The position numbers were made by a program, and so were the translations under genes. A stretch of 64,000 nt of DNA from Siphonodentalium dalli. Lineage: Eukaryota; Mollusca; Scaphopoda; Gadilida; Siphonodentaliidae. Below the pieces are notes generated by a model. The model was not told the DNA's origin and made no database searches. It saw nothing but the letters and a program-made list of their open reading frames with translations. How positions within the stretch are numbered: position 1 is the stretch's first letter; every line of letters starts with the position of its first letter. Shown here piece by piece: positions 10,234 to 19,347 of the stretch. Where the stretch lies: assembly GCA_032622095.1 (NCBI GenBank), contig CP136067.1, forward strand, positions 174,066,556 through 174,130,555. The letters are read 5' to 3'.

Positions 10234-11000
10234 ACGAATGAAGAGCGTTGAACATATACGAAATTATTACACGAATGAACTGAAATTTATATTTCACATC
10301 TTACCAACAACAGATACAGACATAGTCATAGTGTTATACTATCTTACATGTACCCATGCTATGACATCATTCGAAGGGGCAATACACTCAAGGAGTTAAA
10401 GTGACACGAAACAAGGGACGTGATGTAATATTGGTGTATGAATCTTAAAGGAACACAAGACACTCTAAAGGGGACACTCATTATGAAGGAATGTTAACAA
10501 TACAAGCGCACGAATGAAGAGCGTTGAACATATACGAAATTACTACACGAATGAACTGAAATTTATATTTCACATCTTACCAACAACAGATACAGACATA
10601 GTCATAGTGTTATACTATCTTACATGTACCCATGCTATGACATCATTCGAAGGGGCAATACACTCAAGGAGTTAAAGTGACACGAAACAAGGGACGTGAT
10701 GTAATATTGGTGTATGAATCTTAAAGGAACACAAGACACTCTAAAGGGGACACTCATTATGAAGGAATGTTAACAATACAAGCGCACGAATGAAGAGCGT
10801 TGAACATATACGAAATTACTACACGAATGAACTGAAATTTATATTTCACATCTTACCAACAACAGATACAGACATAGTCATAGTGTTATATTATCTTACA
10901 TGTACCCATGCTATGACATACTTAAAGGGGGATAATGCACACACGGTGTGTGGAATGTTAAAGTGACACGAGGTAAGGGACGTTATGTAATATTGGTGTG
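10234..11000 (+). repeat. 276-bp tandem repeat, three units, left arm
   Basis: The word ACGAATGAAGAGCGTTGAAC begins units at 10234, 10510 and 10786. The first two are nearly identical. The third diverges after about 130 bp into a variant containing CACACGGTGTGTGG. No coding frame runs through. Confidence 0.85.
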
Positions 11001-11104
11001 TGAATATTAAAGGAGCATTCTCGCTATACAAACCCCCCTCCCCACTTATAGATATAATAATATAACGAAGACGAGAATAACATGTTGATGAAGTTTATTG
11101 AAAT

Positions 11105-12517
11105 TTAATCATTGTCTGAATCTTCGACCGTTAGATTTACTTCTAAGAGTTTCTTGAATTTTCTCATCGCTTCATCTGCAGCCCATTCATTATTATATCC
11201 GCGTTTGGTCCGTTTGACCATTTTCTTCATGATCGTGTTATGTATGGGTGATGTTTTCAATCGATACTGGTATTCTATTAATCGTCTATAACTTTTGAGA
11301 AACAGAACAAACTCTGTGTCGATGGTATCCTCTTTTCCCGACATGCTCTCATCTCCCGAAATGCTCTCTTCTTCTTTCACATCATTGGTGACGCGTTTCA
11401 TCATACTTTTGAATGTGTCCATCTCGTTGACACATCGCGCAGCTTTCTTAAGACCGAATACCGTTCTACTACCGACGACATTACCATCTTTTGAATCTGA
11501 TAGCGTTCCCCGTTTATCTTCATCTGTATCTTCTCCGAAGAGAGTTGTTTTTGTCTCGGACATAGCTCCGTGTTCATCCGGGTCCTCAGTTAATTTTCGT
11601 TTTAACTTATTTTCTTGACACCAGTTTTTCACGTGTCTCTGAACATCATAATGATCTGCGAACAAAGGCCCGCATTCATTACAAGGGTACGACATGTCTT
11701 CTCGAATGTTTTGACGGTTCTTCTTATTAATTTCATCGAGCTCACCAGGTGGCCGTATGTCGTTAGTATAGTCATTATGTTGACCCTGGGGCACAATATA
11801 ATTATATGTTATGCCCTTCTGTTGACCAGGGAGTTCTCTGTCATCGTATTTCATCGCATTCTGTTGACCCTGGGTCTCAGTGTCTTTTGTATGTTTTTTC
11901 ATCCCATTCTGTTCATCTGGGTGTTCTCTGTCTTTTTGGAGATTATATTTCATGCCATTCCATTCACCCCTATGTTGGTTCGTGTCCTCTTTTAGTACAT
12001 TCTGTCGCAGACGTAATGTGTCCGGTGTTGCGGCTTTTAAATCCACCAGTAGGTAACCGTACGGTTCACTCGTCGCTTCCGAAAACTCTCGAACCATACG
12101 CTGAGGACATTCAGGATACATCTGTCTTGATAATGTTGAAATTAATCCCTTGTCGATTGGGTTATTGAACAATACCAAATATTGACAATTTCGTCGTTGC
12201 GTTGGATCTTTGTTGTAGTAGAAATTCTGGTTCAAACTTATCAAAGATAAGTTCAAATGGTGACTTCCTTCGGAATGCAAATCATTAACTCTCTGGTCTT
12301 TTGATGAAGTTTGCATCAAGTCATCGAGTATAACTAGATTTTTATACCGGGGGTTGATAAGCGAATCCAAGTTTGCTGGTATTCCTCGTATAAAGTTGAC
12401 CTGAGGGGTGACGGTATACTTTAATTCGTCATATAGGGGCTGCCAATATTTATAAAACCATATTATTCTGTCAGGTGCGGGTGATATTTTTGAGGCAGAT
12501 GTTGGGGGTGATGATAC

Positions 12518-12550
<33 letters not shown>

Positions 12551-12675
12551 GGCTGATGATACTGTTGTTGTTGTTGTTGTTGTTGTTCTGAAGGCGTGTG
12601 TTTAACTTTGATATGACGCTTCAAACTATCTTGCCAAGCATAGACACTTAAGCACTCTTCACATTGATACTTCAT
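11105..12675 (-). pseudogene. Zinc-finger/P-loop ATPase gene, left arm, P-loop deleted
   Basis: This resembles the A32/FtsK-HerA-type packaging ATPases of Polinton/adintovirus-like elements, which move DNA into capsids. From the axis outward it encodes a classical C2H2 finger (C-X2-C-X12-H-X4-H, codons from 12675), a Gln-rich linker with two CAA tracts, then ATPase sequence from about 12500. Compared with the right arm it lacks about 187 bp, including the whole Walker A loop, and the deletion shifts the frame to a stop at 12463. The remaining frame from 12370 keeps Walker B (LVILDD), the SLNQN motif, a repetitive EQNGMKK-type hydrophilic region, a second finger (C-X2-C-X12-H-X4-C, about 11690-11620) and an acidic C-terminus ending at 11105. 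It cannot hydrolyse ATP as encoded. Confidence 0.75.
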
Positions 12676-12877
12676 TTAACTAGTTCAGGCTGTCGTTCAC
12701 AACGTCTCTTAGTTTTGTTTGTACTGGATACAAATTTATCACATTAGCTACAATACAACCTACCTATCCAAATGTCAATGCAATTATGAGTGATTTCAAT
12801 ATGAACACTCTATTATATAGATATGTGTAACCTGGTGACTGACATGATGATACAGTTATGCACTAAATAATGGACTG

Positions 12878-12909
12878 CTTAACCACAGCAGAATTATAGG
12901 TAACTTTTC
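12878..12909 (-). repeat. 32-bp motif, copy 3 (left of axis)
   Basis: Reverse-oriented copy of the 32-bp motif, about 50 bp outside the GC-rich hairpin. It pairs with 13101-13132. Confidence 0.75.
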
Positions 12910-12957
12910 AGGAGTTAGTCGGAAATATGGCTTGTTGCCATTCATCGGAAAGCTCTC

Positions 12958-13052
12958 GCCACCGGCGGATGTTGTTGGCGGCGGCGGCGGCGGCGGCACC
13001 GCCGCCGCAGTAAAATACCGCAATGCCGCCGCCAACAACATCCGCCGGTGGC
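12958..13052. repeat. GC-rich hairpin at the palindrome axis
   Basis: 28-nt perfect arms (12958-12985 and 13025-13052, GCCACCGGCGGATGTTGTTG and onwards) enclose 39 nt of GGC/GCC repeats with AAAATACCGC. The central part can itself fold (GGCGGCGGCACCGCCGCC). It stands out sharply from the AT-rich surroundings. It may be the fused end of the original linear element, an origin-like hairpin or a small insertion; the sequence cannot decide. Confidence 0.8.
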
Positions 13053-13100
13053 GAGAGCTTTCCGATGAATGGCAACACGCCATATTTCCGACTAACTCCT

Positions 13101-13132
13101 GAAAAGTTACCTATAATTCTGCTGTGGTTAAG
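13101..13132 (+). repeat. 32-bp motif, copy 4 (right of axis)
   Basis: Forward copy mirroring 12878-12909. Confidence 0.75.
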
Positions 13133-13334
13133 CAGTCCATTATTTAGTGCATAACTGTATCATCATGTCAGTCACCAGGTTACACATATCTATATAATAG
13201 AGTGTTCATATTGAAATCACTCATAATTGCATTGACATTTGGATAGGTAGGTTGTATTGTAGCTAATGTGATAAATTTGTATCCAGTACAAACAACACTA
13301 AGAGACGTTGTGAACGACAGCCTGAACTAGTTAA

Positions 13335-13456
13335 ATGAAGTATCAATGTGAAGAGTGCTTAAGTGTCTATGCTTGGCAAGATAGTTTGAAGCGTCATATC
13401 AAAGTTAAACACACGCCTTCAGAACAACAACAACAACAACAACAGTATCATCAGCC

Positions 13457-13489
<33 letters not shown>

Positions 13490-13502
13490 GTATCATCACC
13501 CC

Positions 13503-13548
<46 letters not shown>

Positions 13549-15089
13549 GCCACCAAGCGACATAACATCCTGCTTTGATGATCCAATGGCCAATGTCCAT
13601 GAAGATTTTATTTTCAAGCATCCATTCACGGCATGTGTAAGTGGACCGACATCTTGTGGTAAGACATACTTCGTGAAAACCTTACTACAAAAGTCTGCCT
13701 CAAAAATATCACCCGCACCTGACAGAATAATATGGTTTTATAAATATTGGCAGCCCCTATATGACGAATTAAAGTATACCGTCACCCCTCAGGTCAACTT
13801 TATACGAGGAATACCAGCAAACTTGGATTCGCTTATCAACCCCCGGTATAAAAATCTAGTTATACTCGATGACTTGATGCAAACTTCATCAAAAGACCAG
13901 AGAGTTAATGATTTGCATTCCGAAGGAAGTCACCATTTGAACTTATCTTTGATAAGTTTGAACCAGAATTTCTACTACAACAAAGATCCAACGCAACGAC
14001 GAAATTGTCAATATTTGGTATTGTTCAATAACCCAATCGACAAGGGATTAATTTCAACATTATCAAGACAGATGTATCCTGAATGTCCTCAGCGTATGGT
14101 TCGAGAGTTTTCGGAAGCGACGAGTGAACCGTACGGTTACCTACTGGTGGATTTAAAAGCCGTAACGCCGGACACATTACGTCTGCGACAGAATGTACTA
14201 ATAGAGGACACGAACCAACATAGGGGTGAATGGAATGGCATGAAATATAATCTCCAAAAAGACAGAGAACACCCAGATGAACAGAATGGGATGAAAAAAC
14301 ATACAAACGACACTGAGACCCAGGGTCAACAGAATGCGATGAAATACGATGACAGAGAACTCCCTGGTCAACAGAAGGGCATAACATATAATTATATTGT
14401 GCCCCAGGGTCAACATAATGACTATACTAACGACATACGGCCACCTGGTGAGCTCGATGAAATTAATAAGAAGAACCGTCAAAACATTCGAGAAGACATG
14501 TCGTACCCTTGTAATGAATGCGGGCTTTTGTTCGCAGATCATTATGATGTTCAGAGACACGTAAAAAAACTGGTGTCAAGAAAATAAGTTAAAACGAAAA
14601 TTAACTGAGGACCCGGATGAACACGGAGCTATGTCCGAGACAAAAACAACTCTCTTCGGAGAAGATACAGATGAAGATGAACGGGGAACGCTATCAGATT
14701 CAAAAGATGGTAATGTCGTCGGTAGTAGAACGGTATTCGGTCTTAAGAAAGCTGCGCGATGTGTCAACGAGATGGACACATTCAAAAGTATGATGAAACG
14801 CGTCACCAATGATGTGAAAGAAGAAGAGAGCATTTCGGGAGATGAGAGCATGTCGGGAAAAGAGGATACCATCGACACAGAGTTTGTTCTGTTTCTCAAA
14901 AGTTATAGACGATTAATAGAATACCAGTATCGATTGAAAACATCACCCATACATAACACGATCATGAAGAAAATGGTCAAACGGACCAAACGCGGATATA
15001 ATAATGAATGGGCTGCAGATGAAGCGATGAGAAAATTCAAGAAACTCTTAGAAGTAAATCTAACGGTCGAAGATTCAGACAATGATTAA
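13335..15089 (+). pseudogene. Zinc-finger/P-loop ATPase gene, right arm, frameshifted
   Basis: The more complete copy. A C2H2 finger (C-X2-C-X12-H-X4-H) starts at 13335, followed by CAA-encoded Gln tracts (about 13424-13551). A frame change in the CAA run turns Gln codons into Asn codons and stops at 13565. The ATPase frame is open upstream of its Met at 13586, so the finger and ATPase were probably one protein. It shows Walker A GPTSCGKT (13643-13666), Walker B LVILDD (about 13856-13873), SLNQN (about 13950) and a MYPECPQRM block, then hydrophilic repeats. An extra A near 14570 truncates it at 14587, inside the second finger. The C-terminal frame resumes to 15089. The GPTSCGKT-type P-loop ATPase resembles Polinton/adintovirus packaging ATPases; no search was possible. 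Confidence 0.78.
13424..13551 (+). repeat. CAA microsatellite in the ATPase gene
   Basis: Interrupted CAA runs encode polyglutamine in one frame and polyasparagine in the next. The antisense polyC/polyV frames here are shadows. Length differs from the left arm, and one run hosts the frame change that splits finger from ATPase. Confidence 0.85.
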
Positions 15090-15159
15090 ATTTCAATAAA
15101 CTTCATCAACATGTTATTCTCGTCTTCGTTATATTATTATATCTATAAGTGGGGAGGGG

Positions 15160-15684
15160 GGTTTGTATAGCGAGAATGCTCCTTTAATATTCACACACCA
15201 ATATTACATAACGTCCCTTACCTCGTGTCACTTTAACATTCCACACACCGTGTGTGCATTATCCCCCTTTAAGTATGTCATAGCATGGGTACATGTAAGA
15301 TAATATAACACTATGACTATGTCTGTATCTGTTGTTGGTAAGATGTGAAATATAAATTTCAGTTCATTCGTGTAGTAATTTCGTATATGTTCAACGCTCT
15401 TCATTCGTGCGCTTGTATTGTTAACATTCCTTCATAATGAGTGTCCCCTTTAGAGTGTCTTGTGTTCCTTTAAGATTCATACACCAATATTACATCACGT
15501 CCCTTGTTTCGTGTCACTTTAACTCCTTGAGTGTATTGCCCCTTCGAATGATGTCATAGCATGGGTACATGTAAGATAGTATAACACTATGACTATGTCT
15601 GTATCTGTTGTTGGTAAGATGTGAAATATAAATTTCAGTTCATTCGTGTAATAATTTCGTATATGTTCAACGCTCTTCATTCGT
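15160..15684 (-). repeat. 276-bp tandem repeat, two units, right arm
   Basis: Unit boundaries at 15408 and 15684 are 276 bp apart, with the divergent variant nearest the ATPase gene. One unit fewer than in the left arm. Confidence 0.85.
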
Positions 15685-15723
15685 AAGAGTAATTATGACC
15701 TCCGGCTTCGTGCCGATTGTGTA

Positions 15724-15857
15724 CTGAGCTGACACCGGGGATAAATTGACCAATGACTGCTATTTTACTGAGCTGACACCGGGGATAAATTGACCAATGA
15801 CTGCCATTGTACTGAGCTGACACCGGGGATAAATTGACCAATGACTGCCATTGTATC
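15724..15857 (-). repeat. Three 44-bp tandem units, right arm
   Basis: Inverted counterpart of 10063-10196, with one substituted unit reading TATTTTACTGAG. Confidence 0.85.
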
Positions 15858-16041
15858 CTTTGACAGATATGCGTGCGCAGACTCATTTGATGTTCGCTAT
15901 CGCATTACTATGTTTTAATAGCCGAGCCTTCATTTCTCGTCTGACTCTCTTACCGACAAGACCTGTCTACACAGTACTTCTCCGGCAGCCTATTCATCCA
16001 CTGGTAGGCCTACATACAGGTATGCCCTAAATAATGGACTG

Positions 16042-16073
16042 CTTAACCACAGCAGAATTATAGGTAACTTTTC
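16042..16073 (-). repeat. 32-bp motif, copy 5 (right arm)
   Basis: Reverse-oriented copy bordering the right-arm ATPase fragment. Confidence 0.75.
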
Positions 16074-16169
16074 AGGAGTTAGTCTGAAATATGACTTGCA
16101 TCGGAAATAAAATCTTCATGGACATTGGCCATTGGATCATCAAAGCAGGATGTTATGTCGCTTGGTGAC

Positions 16170-16202
<33 letters not shown>

Positions 16203-16204
16203 GG
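16074..16204 (-). pseudogene. ATPase 5' fragment with CAA tract, right arm
   Basis: Mirror of 9696-9844: the start of the ATPase domain plus CAA tract between two 32-bp motifs, with a shorter CAA run. Its presence in both arms shows the fragment arose before the palindrome formed. Confidence 0.7.
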
Positions 16205-16236
16205 CTTAACCACAACAGAATTATAGGTAACTTTTC
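16205..16236 (-). repeat. 32-bp motif, copy 6 (right arm, distal)
   Basis: Reverse-oriented copy mirroring 9664-9695, with a one-base difference (CACAACAG for CACAGCAG). Confidence 0.7.
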
Positions 16237-17002
16237 GTCATCTTCATTATATTGAAATTTTTGGTATACAAAATGATCGTAAGTGTGAATGGAGTGATAA
16301 GTGGTTATTACGTAATGTTGTTATAACAATGTCATCAAAGCAATGTCTATAATTGAGTGACCTGGATGTATGCATGTTTTGGATAACTAATTATCGTGTG
16401 AATGACACAGTTTATCAACCTTAATTGATACTAACCCGTTTGTTCAGACATTAAATCGATATGTTTTCTGAATAGCATATAACTGTGAACGGGGCTATAA
16501 TAGAATTCATTTGGTAAAGCAAAGGTGTGAAAGACACATTGTTACCACCAATGTCGCGTGTGTGATTGCGTGTACAGCGAATATGACAATTCATTCTGGA
16601 GGGTTGTAATTTCACATTACAATTTTCGACCGTTTGTGATTCAAGATAGTACATCTCAATACTTCCAATAATTCACGATAATACACACCTGTCATATACT
16701 CAATAACTTCATCTGGGATAGAGAGAGTGTAAAGAATAAACGCTCTTTATTATTTATGTAAGAGTAATGGTGTCTATTTTCAAGTATGACAATTATATGA
16801 ACTGCGTCCGATAAACACTGGAATGTATGCATTCATATCGATGGTCACAATGTCCAATAAAGCTATTTCTAAACATCGATTAATAATTTCATGAAAAATA
16901 TTTGAACAAAAAAAATAACGAAAGATATTACACACAAATAATTTAACATTCGACATTTTTTAATATCGAGATTATCAGAAACCGAAAACTCGTTATAAAT
17001 TT

Positions 17003-17200
17003 TTTATTTAAACTTTTTTTTTTAGAGAAATAATTTTGAGGGTTTTGAAATTTTTTCTTTTGAAATTTTGGGGTTTTAAAATTTTTGTTTTGGAAAAATA
17101 ATTTTAGGGTTTTTAAATTTTTTTTTTTGGAAAAATAATTTTTGGGTTTTGAAATTTTTTTTTTCGAAAAATAATTTTTGGGTTTTGAAATTTTGGAATA
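17003..17200 (-). repeat. AT-rich terminal tandem repeat, right arm
   Basis: Inverted counterpart of 8698-8900, reading GGGTTTTGAAATTTTTT units on the forward strand, with small length differences in its A/T runs. Confidence 0.7.
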
Positions 17201-17260
17201 TTTTAGTACAACCAATTTTAGACCCAAAGATTCTATTTTTAGAAGTGGGGCGAACGAGGC

Positions 17261-17272
17261 ATCTTCTTCCAT
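17261..17272 (-). pseudogene. First codons of the split Harbinger transposase
   Basis: On the reverse strand ATG GAA GAA GAT (MEED) ends at the right edge of the palindrome. Reading resumes beyond the left edge (8640 downward) as ASILLMELP, continuous with the transposase N-terminus. An acidic MEED/MDDE start is usual for HARBI1-like transposases. The palindrome therefore entered around codon 5. Confidence 0.6.
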
Positions 17273-17344
17273 GTTGTCACCTCGGAGGTCCACCAACAAT
17301 TGACACGGATCTAGAAAAGGCCCACTATTTATAACATTTCTCAA

Positions 17345-17830
17345 CACGCATGTAGTACGCAACTAACACGCAACTCACACGCAACTAATAGGTTGGATAC
17401 GCAGGCCATAGGTTGGGGATACGCTGGGAATAAGCACAATAGGTTGGGGGTACGCTACACACGCAACAGGATCGCAACAGGCACGCAACACGATCGCAAA
17501 ATAATCGCAACATGTACGCAACACATTCGCAACATGTACGGTACCAAAACCTGGCCAGATTCCTCAAATTTGGAACTGCGATCACCTGCGTTCATAACTT
17601 ATTAGTTGCGTGCCTGTTGCGATCGTGTTGCGTGCGTAGCGTACCTGTTGCGTCCCTGTTGCGTATAAATTTATCGCAGGGAGAGAATTGTTGAACATGT
17701 TCAAAATTTCCGAACTTACTCTGCGTGTGTCTGCGATCGCCTGCGTGTTTGTTGCGTACTTCAAACCTATAAAACTTATTAGTTGCGTGTGAGTTGCGTT
17801 CGGAACTGATGACCACTAGTTTTTATTCGC
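17345..17830. repeat. Right subterminal CGCAAC/GTTGCG repeat cluster
   Basis: More than twenty CGCAAC, CGCAACA or GTTGCG words lie between the palindrome and the right terminal repeat. Strand bias switches near 17600, giving an inverted arrangement. It is the counterpart of 2176-2460. Confidence 0.65.
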
Positions 17831-17850
17831 AACCATACGCAACTGGTGAT

Positions 17851-17870
17851 CGCTATGGTGTGAGGGTAAC
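17851..17870 (-). repeat. Right terminal inverted repeat of the Harbinger element
   Basis: CGCTATGGTGTGAGGGTAAC is the exact reverse complement of 2147-2166. Confidence 0.85.
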
Positions 17871-18910
17871 ATTAGTATTAAATTGAACACGAATGTGTTT
17901 AATCTCAATAAAAGATATAATAATATAACACAGTGTTGATATAACATAGCATAAATATGAAAGGTTAACTCACTTAATTTTCGAATGCCCAGATGACATT
18001 TTACACGACATATTCCATATTATATACTACTTGAAAGACCAAAATTAGAAATATTCCACCAGAATACGTACAGCTGTGGCATATAGAAGTGCCCACCAAG
18101 TGAAAGAGATTTTCAGATTCACCCTAAGATGTTTCCTGTTATTTACCACATAATGCATCTTAATTCTCAACTATAAGAGATAGAGTTATTCCCCTTCCAT
18201 TGAGAATAATAAACTGGCAGTACATACCAGATCGAAATTAAACACTGAACACACGTCGGTACCTTGACAAAAAACAAAATGTGCACAGTTTATTCGATCC
18301 GATAAGTTGATAATGCAATGTCTTGGAGCTTCCTCTTTCAAAGGGTATATAATATGGAATATGTTGTATATAATGTGATCTGATAATTAAGAATTAAGTG
18401 GGCCTTTAAAGATGTCTGATTTGACACCATCAATCCTCTATCTGTACGTTTTCTGTACTAGACAATAATGATATCGGACCCACGAGGTCATTACTATGAG
18501 GTTTTAATAACCAGATATGACAGATATTGACTTAATTTCCATAAACATTGAAAATGTGCAGTATGTGTATACATTTCTATTTAAACATTGCCTCAATGGC
18601 GTAAAGAATACATTGAATTGTTAGCAACTTCAAGCACCAAAGCACATCGCTATGCAGTGTCTTTCTTCCGCTCTCGTCAGTTTGGGCGGCATAAATCCAC
18701 ATTGTAATAGTGCAGGCAGCGTGCCATACGATGATAGATAAGAAGATAACCTCATTTACGTGTGCATAACACAGTGAATTGCACAGTAAATCATACACAA
18801 TACCACTATAGATAGCATGTATATAATATCGTGACCCATGACCCATTCTGCATTGTTTAAAAGTAAACAAATCGCTTGCTCTATTGAACTTGCTGTAACA
18901 CTGAAGCTAG
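17871..18910. other. Spacer between the transposon stack and the P450 gene
   Basis: AT-rich sequence of about 1 kb. The longest frame (97 codons, reverse, 18577-18870) has no recognised motif. It presumably contains upstream control sequence of the P450 gene, but I see no defined site before the TATA box. Confidence 0.5.
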
Positions 18911-18918
18911 TATAAATA
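18911..18918 (+). promoter_or_regulatory. TATA box of the P450 gene
   Basis: TATAAATA lies 61 bases upstream of the P450 start codon, which would leave a 5' UTR of about 30 bases. The orphan exon 1 copy at 39638 lacks this box because homology upstream ends after about 46 bases. Confidence 0.5.
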
Positions 18919-18971
18919 AGTACGTCTAGCTCTCCATGCAGTCGGCTAGGAGAGTCTGAGGTTCACATAAC

Positions 18972-19347
18972 ATGGCGATCGTTGGAGCTTTCTCAATTTT
19001 TGCTATGCAGAATATTTCTCTGATATTGGTGTTAATCGTAGTGATACTTCTTGGATATTTGACACTACTATGTCGTCCGAGGAGCAACCTGCCTCCGGGA
19101 CCCCCACGGTTACCCCTCATTGGGAACCTGTTAGATCTCAGGGGCACGGATTTCAGGGATCTGTTTTCTGAATGTAGGAGGAAGTACGGCGATGTCTTCT
19201 CTTTACAAATATTCCATAAAGTGTTTATAGTAGTTAATGGATACGAAACACTCAAAGATATGTTCGTCAAGGATGGGGATAAATTCTCGGATAGACACAG
19301 GAGCGATGTATATGAAGCTGCTACATATCCTAACGTTGAAACTGAAG
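18972..19347 (+). CDS. P450 exon 1
   Basis: Starts at the ATG of MAIVGAF, 61 bases after the TATA box; encodes the membrane anchor, proline hinge and first substrate-channel region. Ends at GAAG|GTTTGT after codon 125 plus one base. Confidence 0.88.

Larger units (their letters stand above)
8637..12957 (+). repeat. Left arm of the palindrome
   Basis: It matches the reverse complement of 13053-17264 almost base for base over long stretches, for example 8995-9660 against 16260-16915. It carries three 276-bp units where the right arm has two. It lacks about 187 bp of the ATPase gene that the right arm keeps. Confidence 0.9.
8637..17264. mobile_element. 8.6-kb palindromic element with Polinton-type ATPase genes
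   Basis: Two nearly identical inverted arms (8637-about 12957 and about 13053-17264) meet at a GC-rich hairpin centred near 13005. Each arm, from the axis outwards, carries a 32-bp motif, a diverging zinc-finger/P-loop ATPase gene, 276-bp tandem repeats, 44-bp tandem repeats, a small ATPase fragment between 32-bp motifs, and an AT-rich A-tract/CCC repeat at the outer end. The outer ends read GCCTCGTTCGCCCC inward on both sides. Arms differ by substitutions, by 276-bp repeat number and by a deletion of about 187 bp, so they have evolved since formation and are unlikely to be an assembly artefact. No polymerase, integrase, protease or capsid gene is present. Confidence 0.8.
13053..17264 (-). 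repeat. Right arm of the palindrome
   Basis: Inverted counterpart of 8637-12957. It retains the P-loop-coding segment of the ATPase gene but carries an extra base near 14570 and a frame change in its CAA tract. Confidence 0.9.
2147..17870. mobile_element. PIF/Harbinger transposon carrying two nested insertions
   Basis: Perfect 20-bp terminal inverted repeats (GTTACCCTCACACCATAGCG at 2147-2166, its complement at 17851-17870) enclose subterminal GTTGCG-rich repeats, a forward AT-hook/MADF/BESS gene and a converging reverse DDE transposase. This is the standard two-gene layout of autonomous PIF/Harbinger elements. Subtracting the LINE (about 3.1 kb) and the palindrome (about 8.6 kb) leaves about 4.0 kb, a normal length. 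Flanking bases read TAAC|GTTACC on the left and GGTAAC|ATTA on the right, so the expected 3-bp target duplication is not clean. Both genes carry several frameshifts, so the copy is dead. Confidence 0.85.

Noticed and set aside
13405-13629. Cys-rich and Val-rich reverse frame
   Set aside because: Antisense shadow of the CAA tract.
8637-17264. Complete Polinton or virus genome
   Set aside because: Only the ATPase-type gene is visible. No polymerase, integrase, protease or capsid frame was found in either arm.
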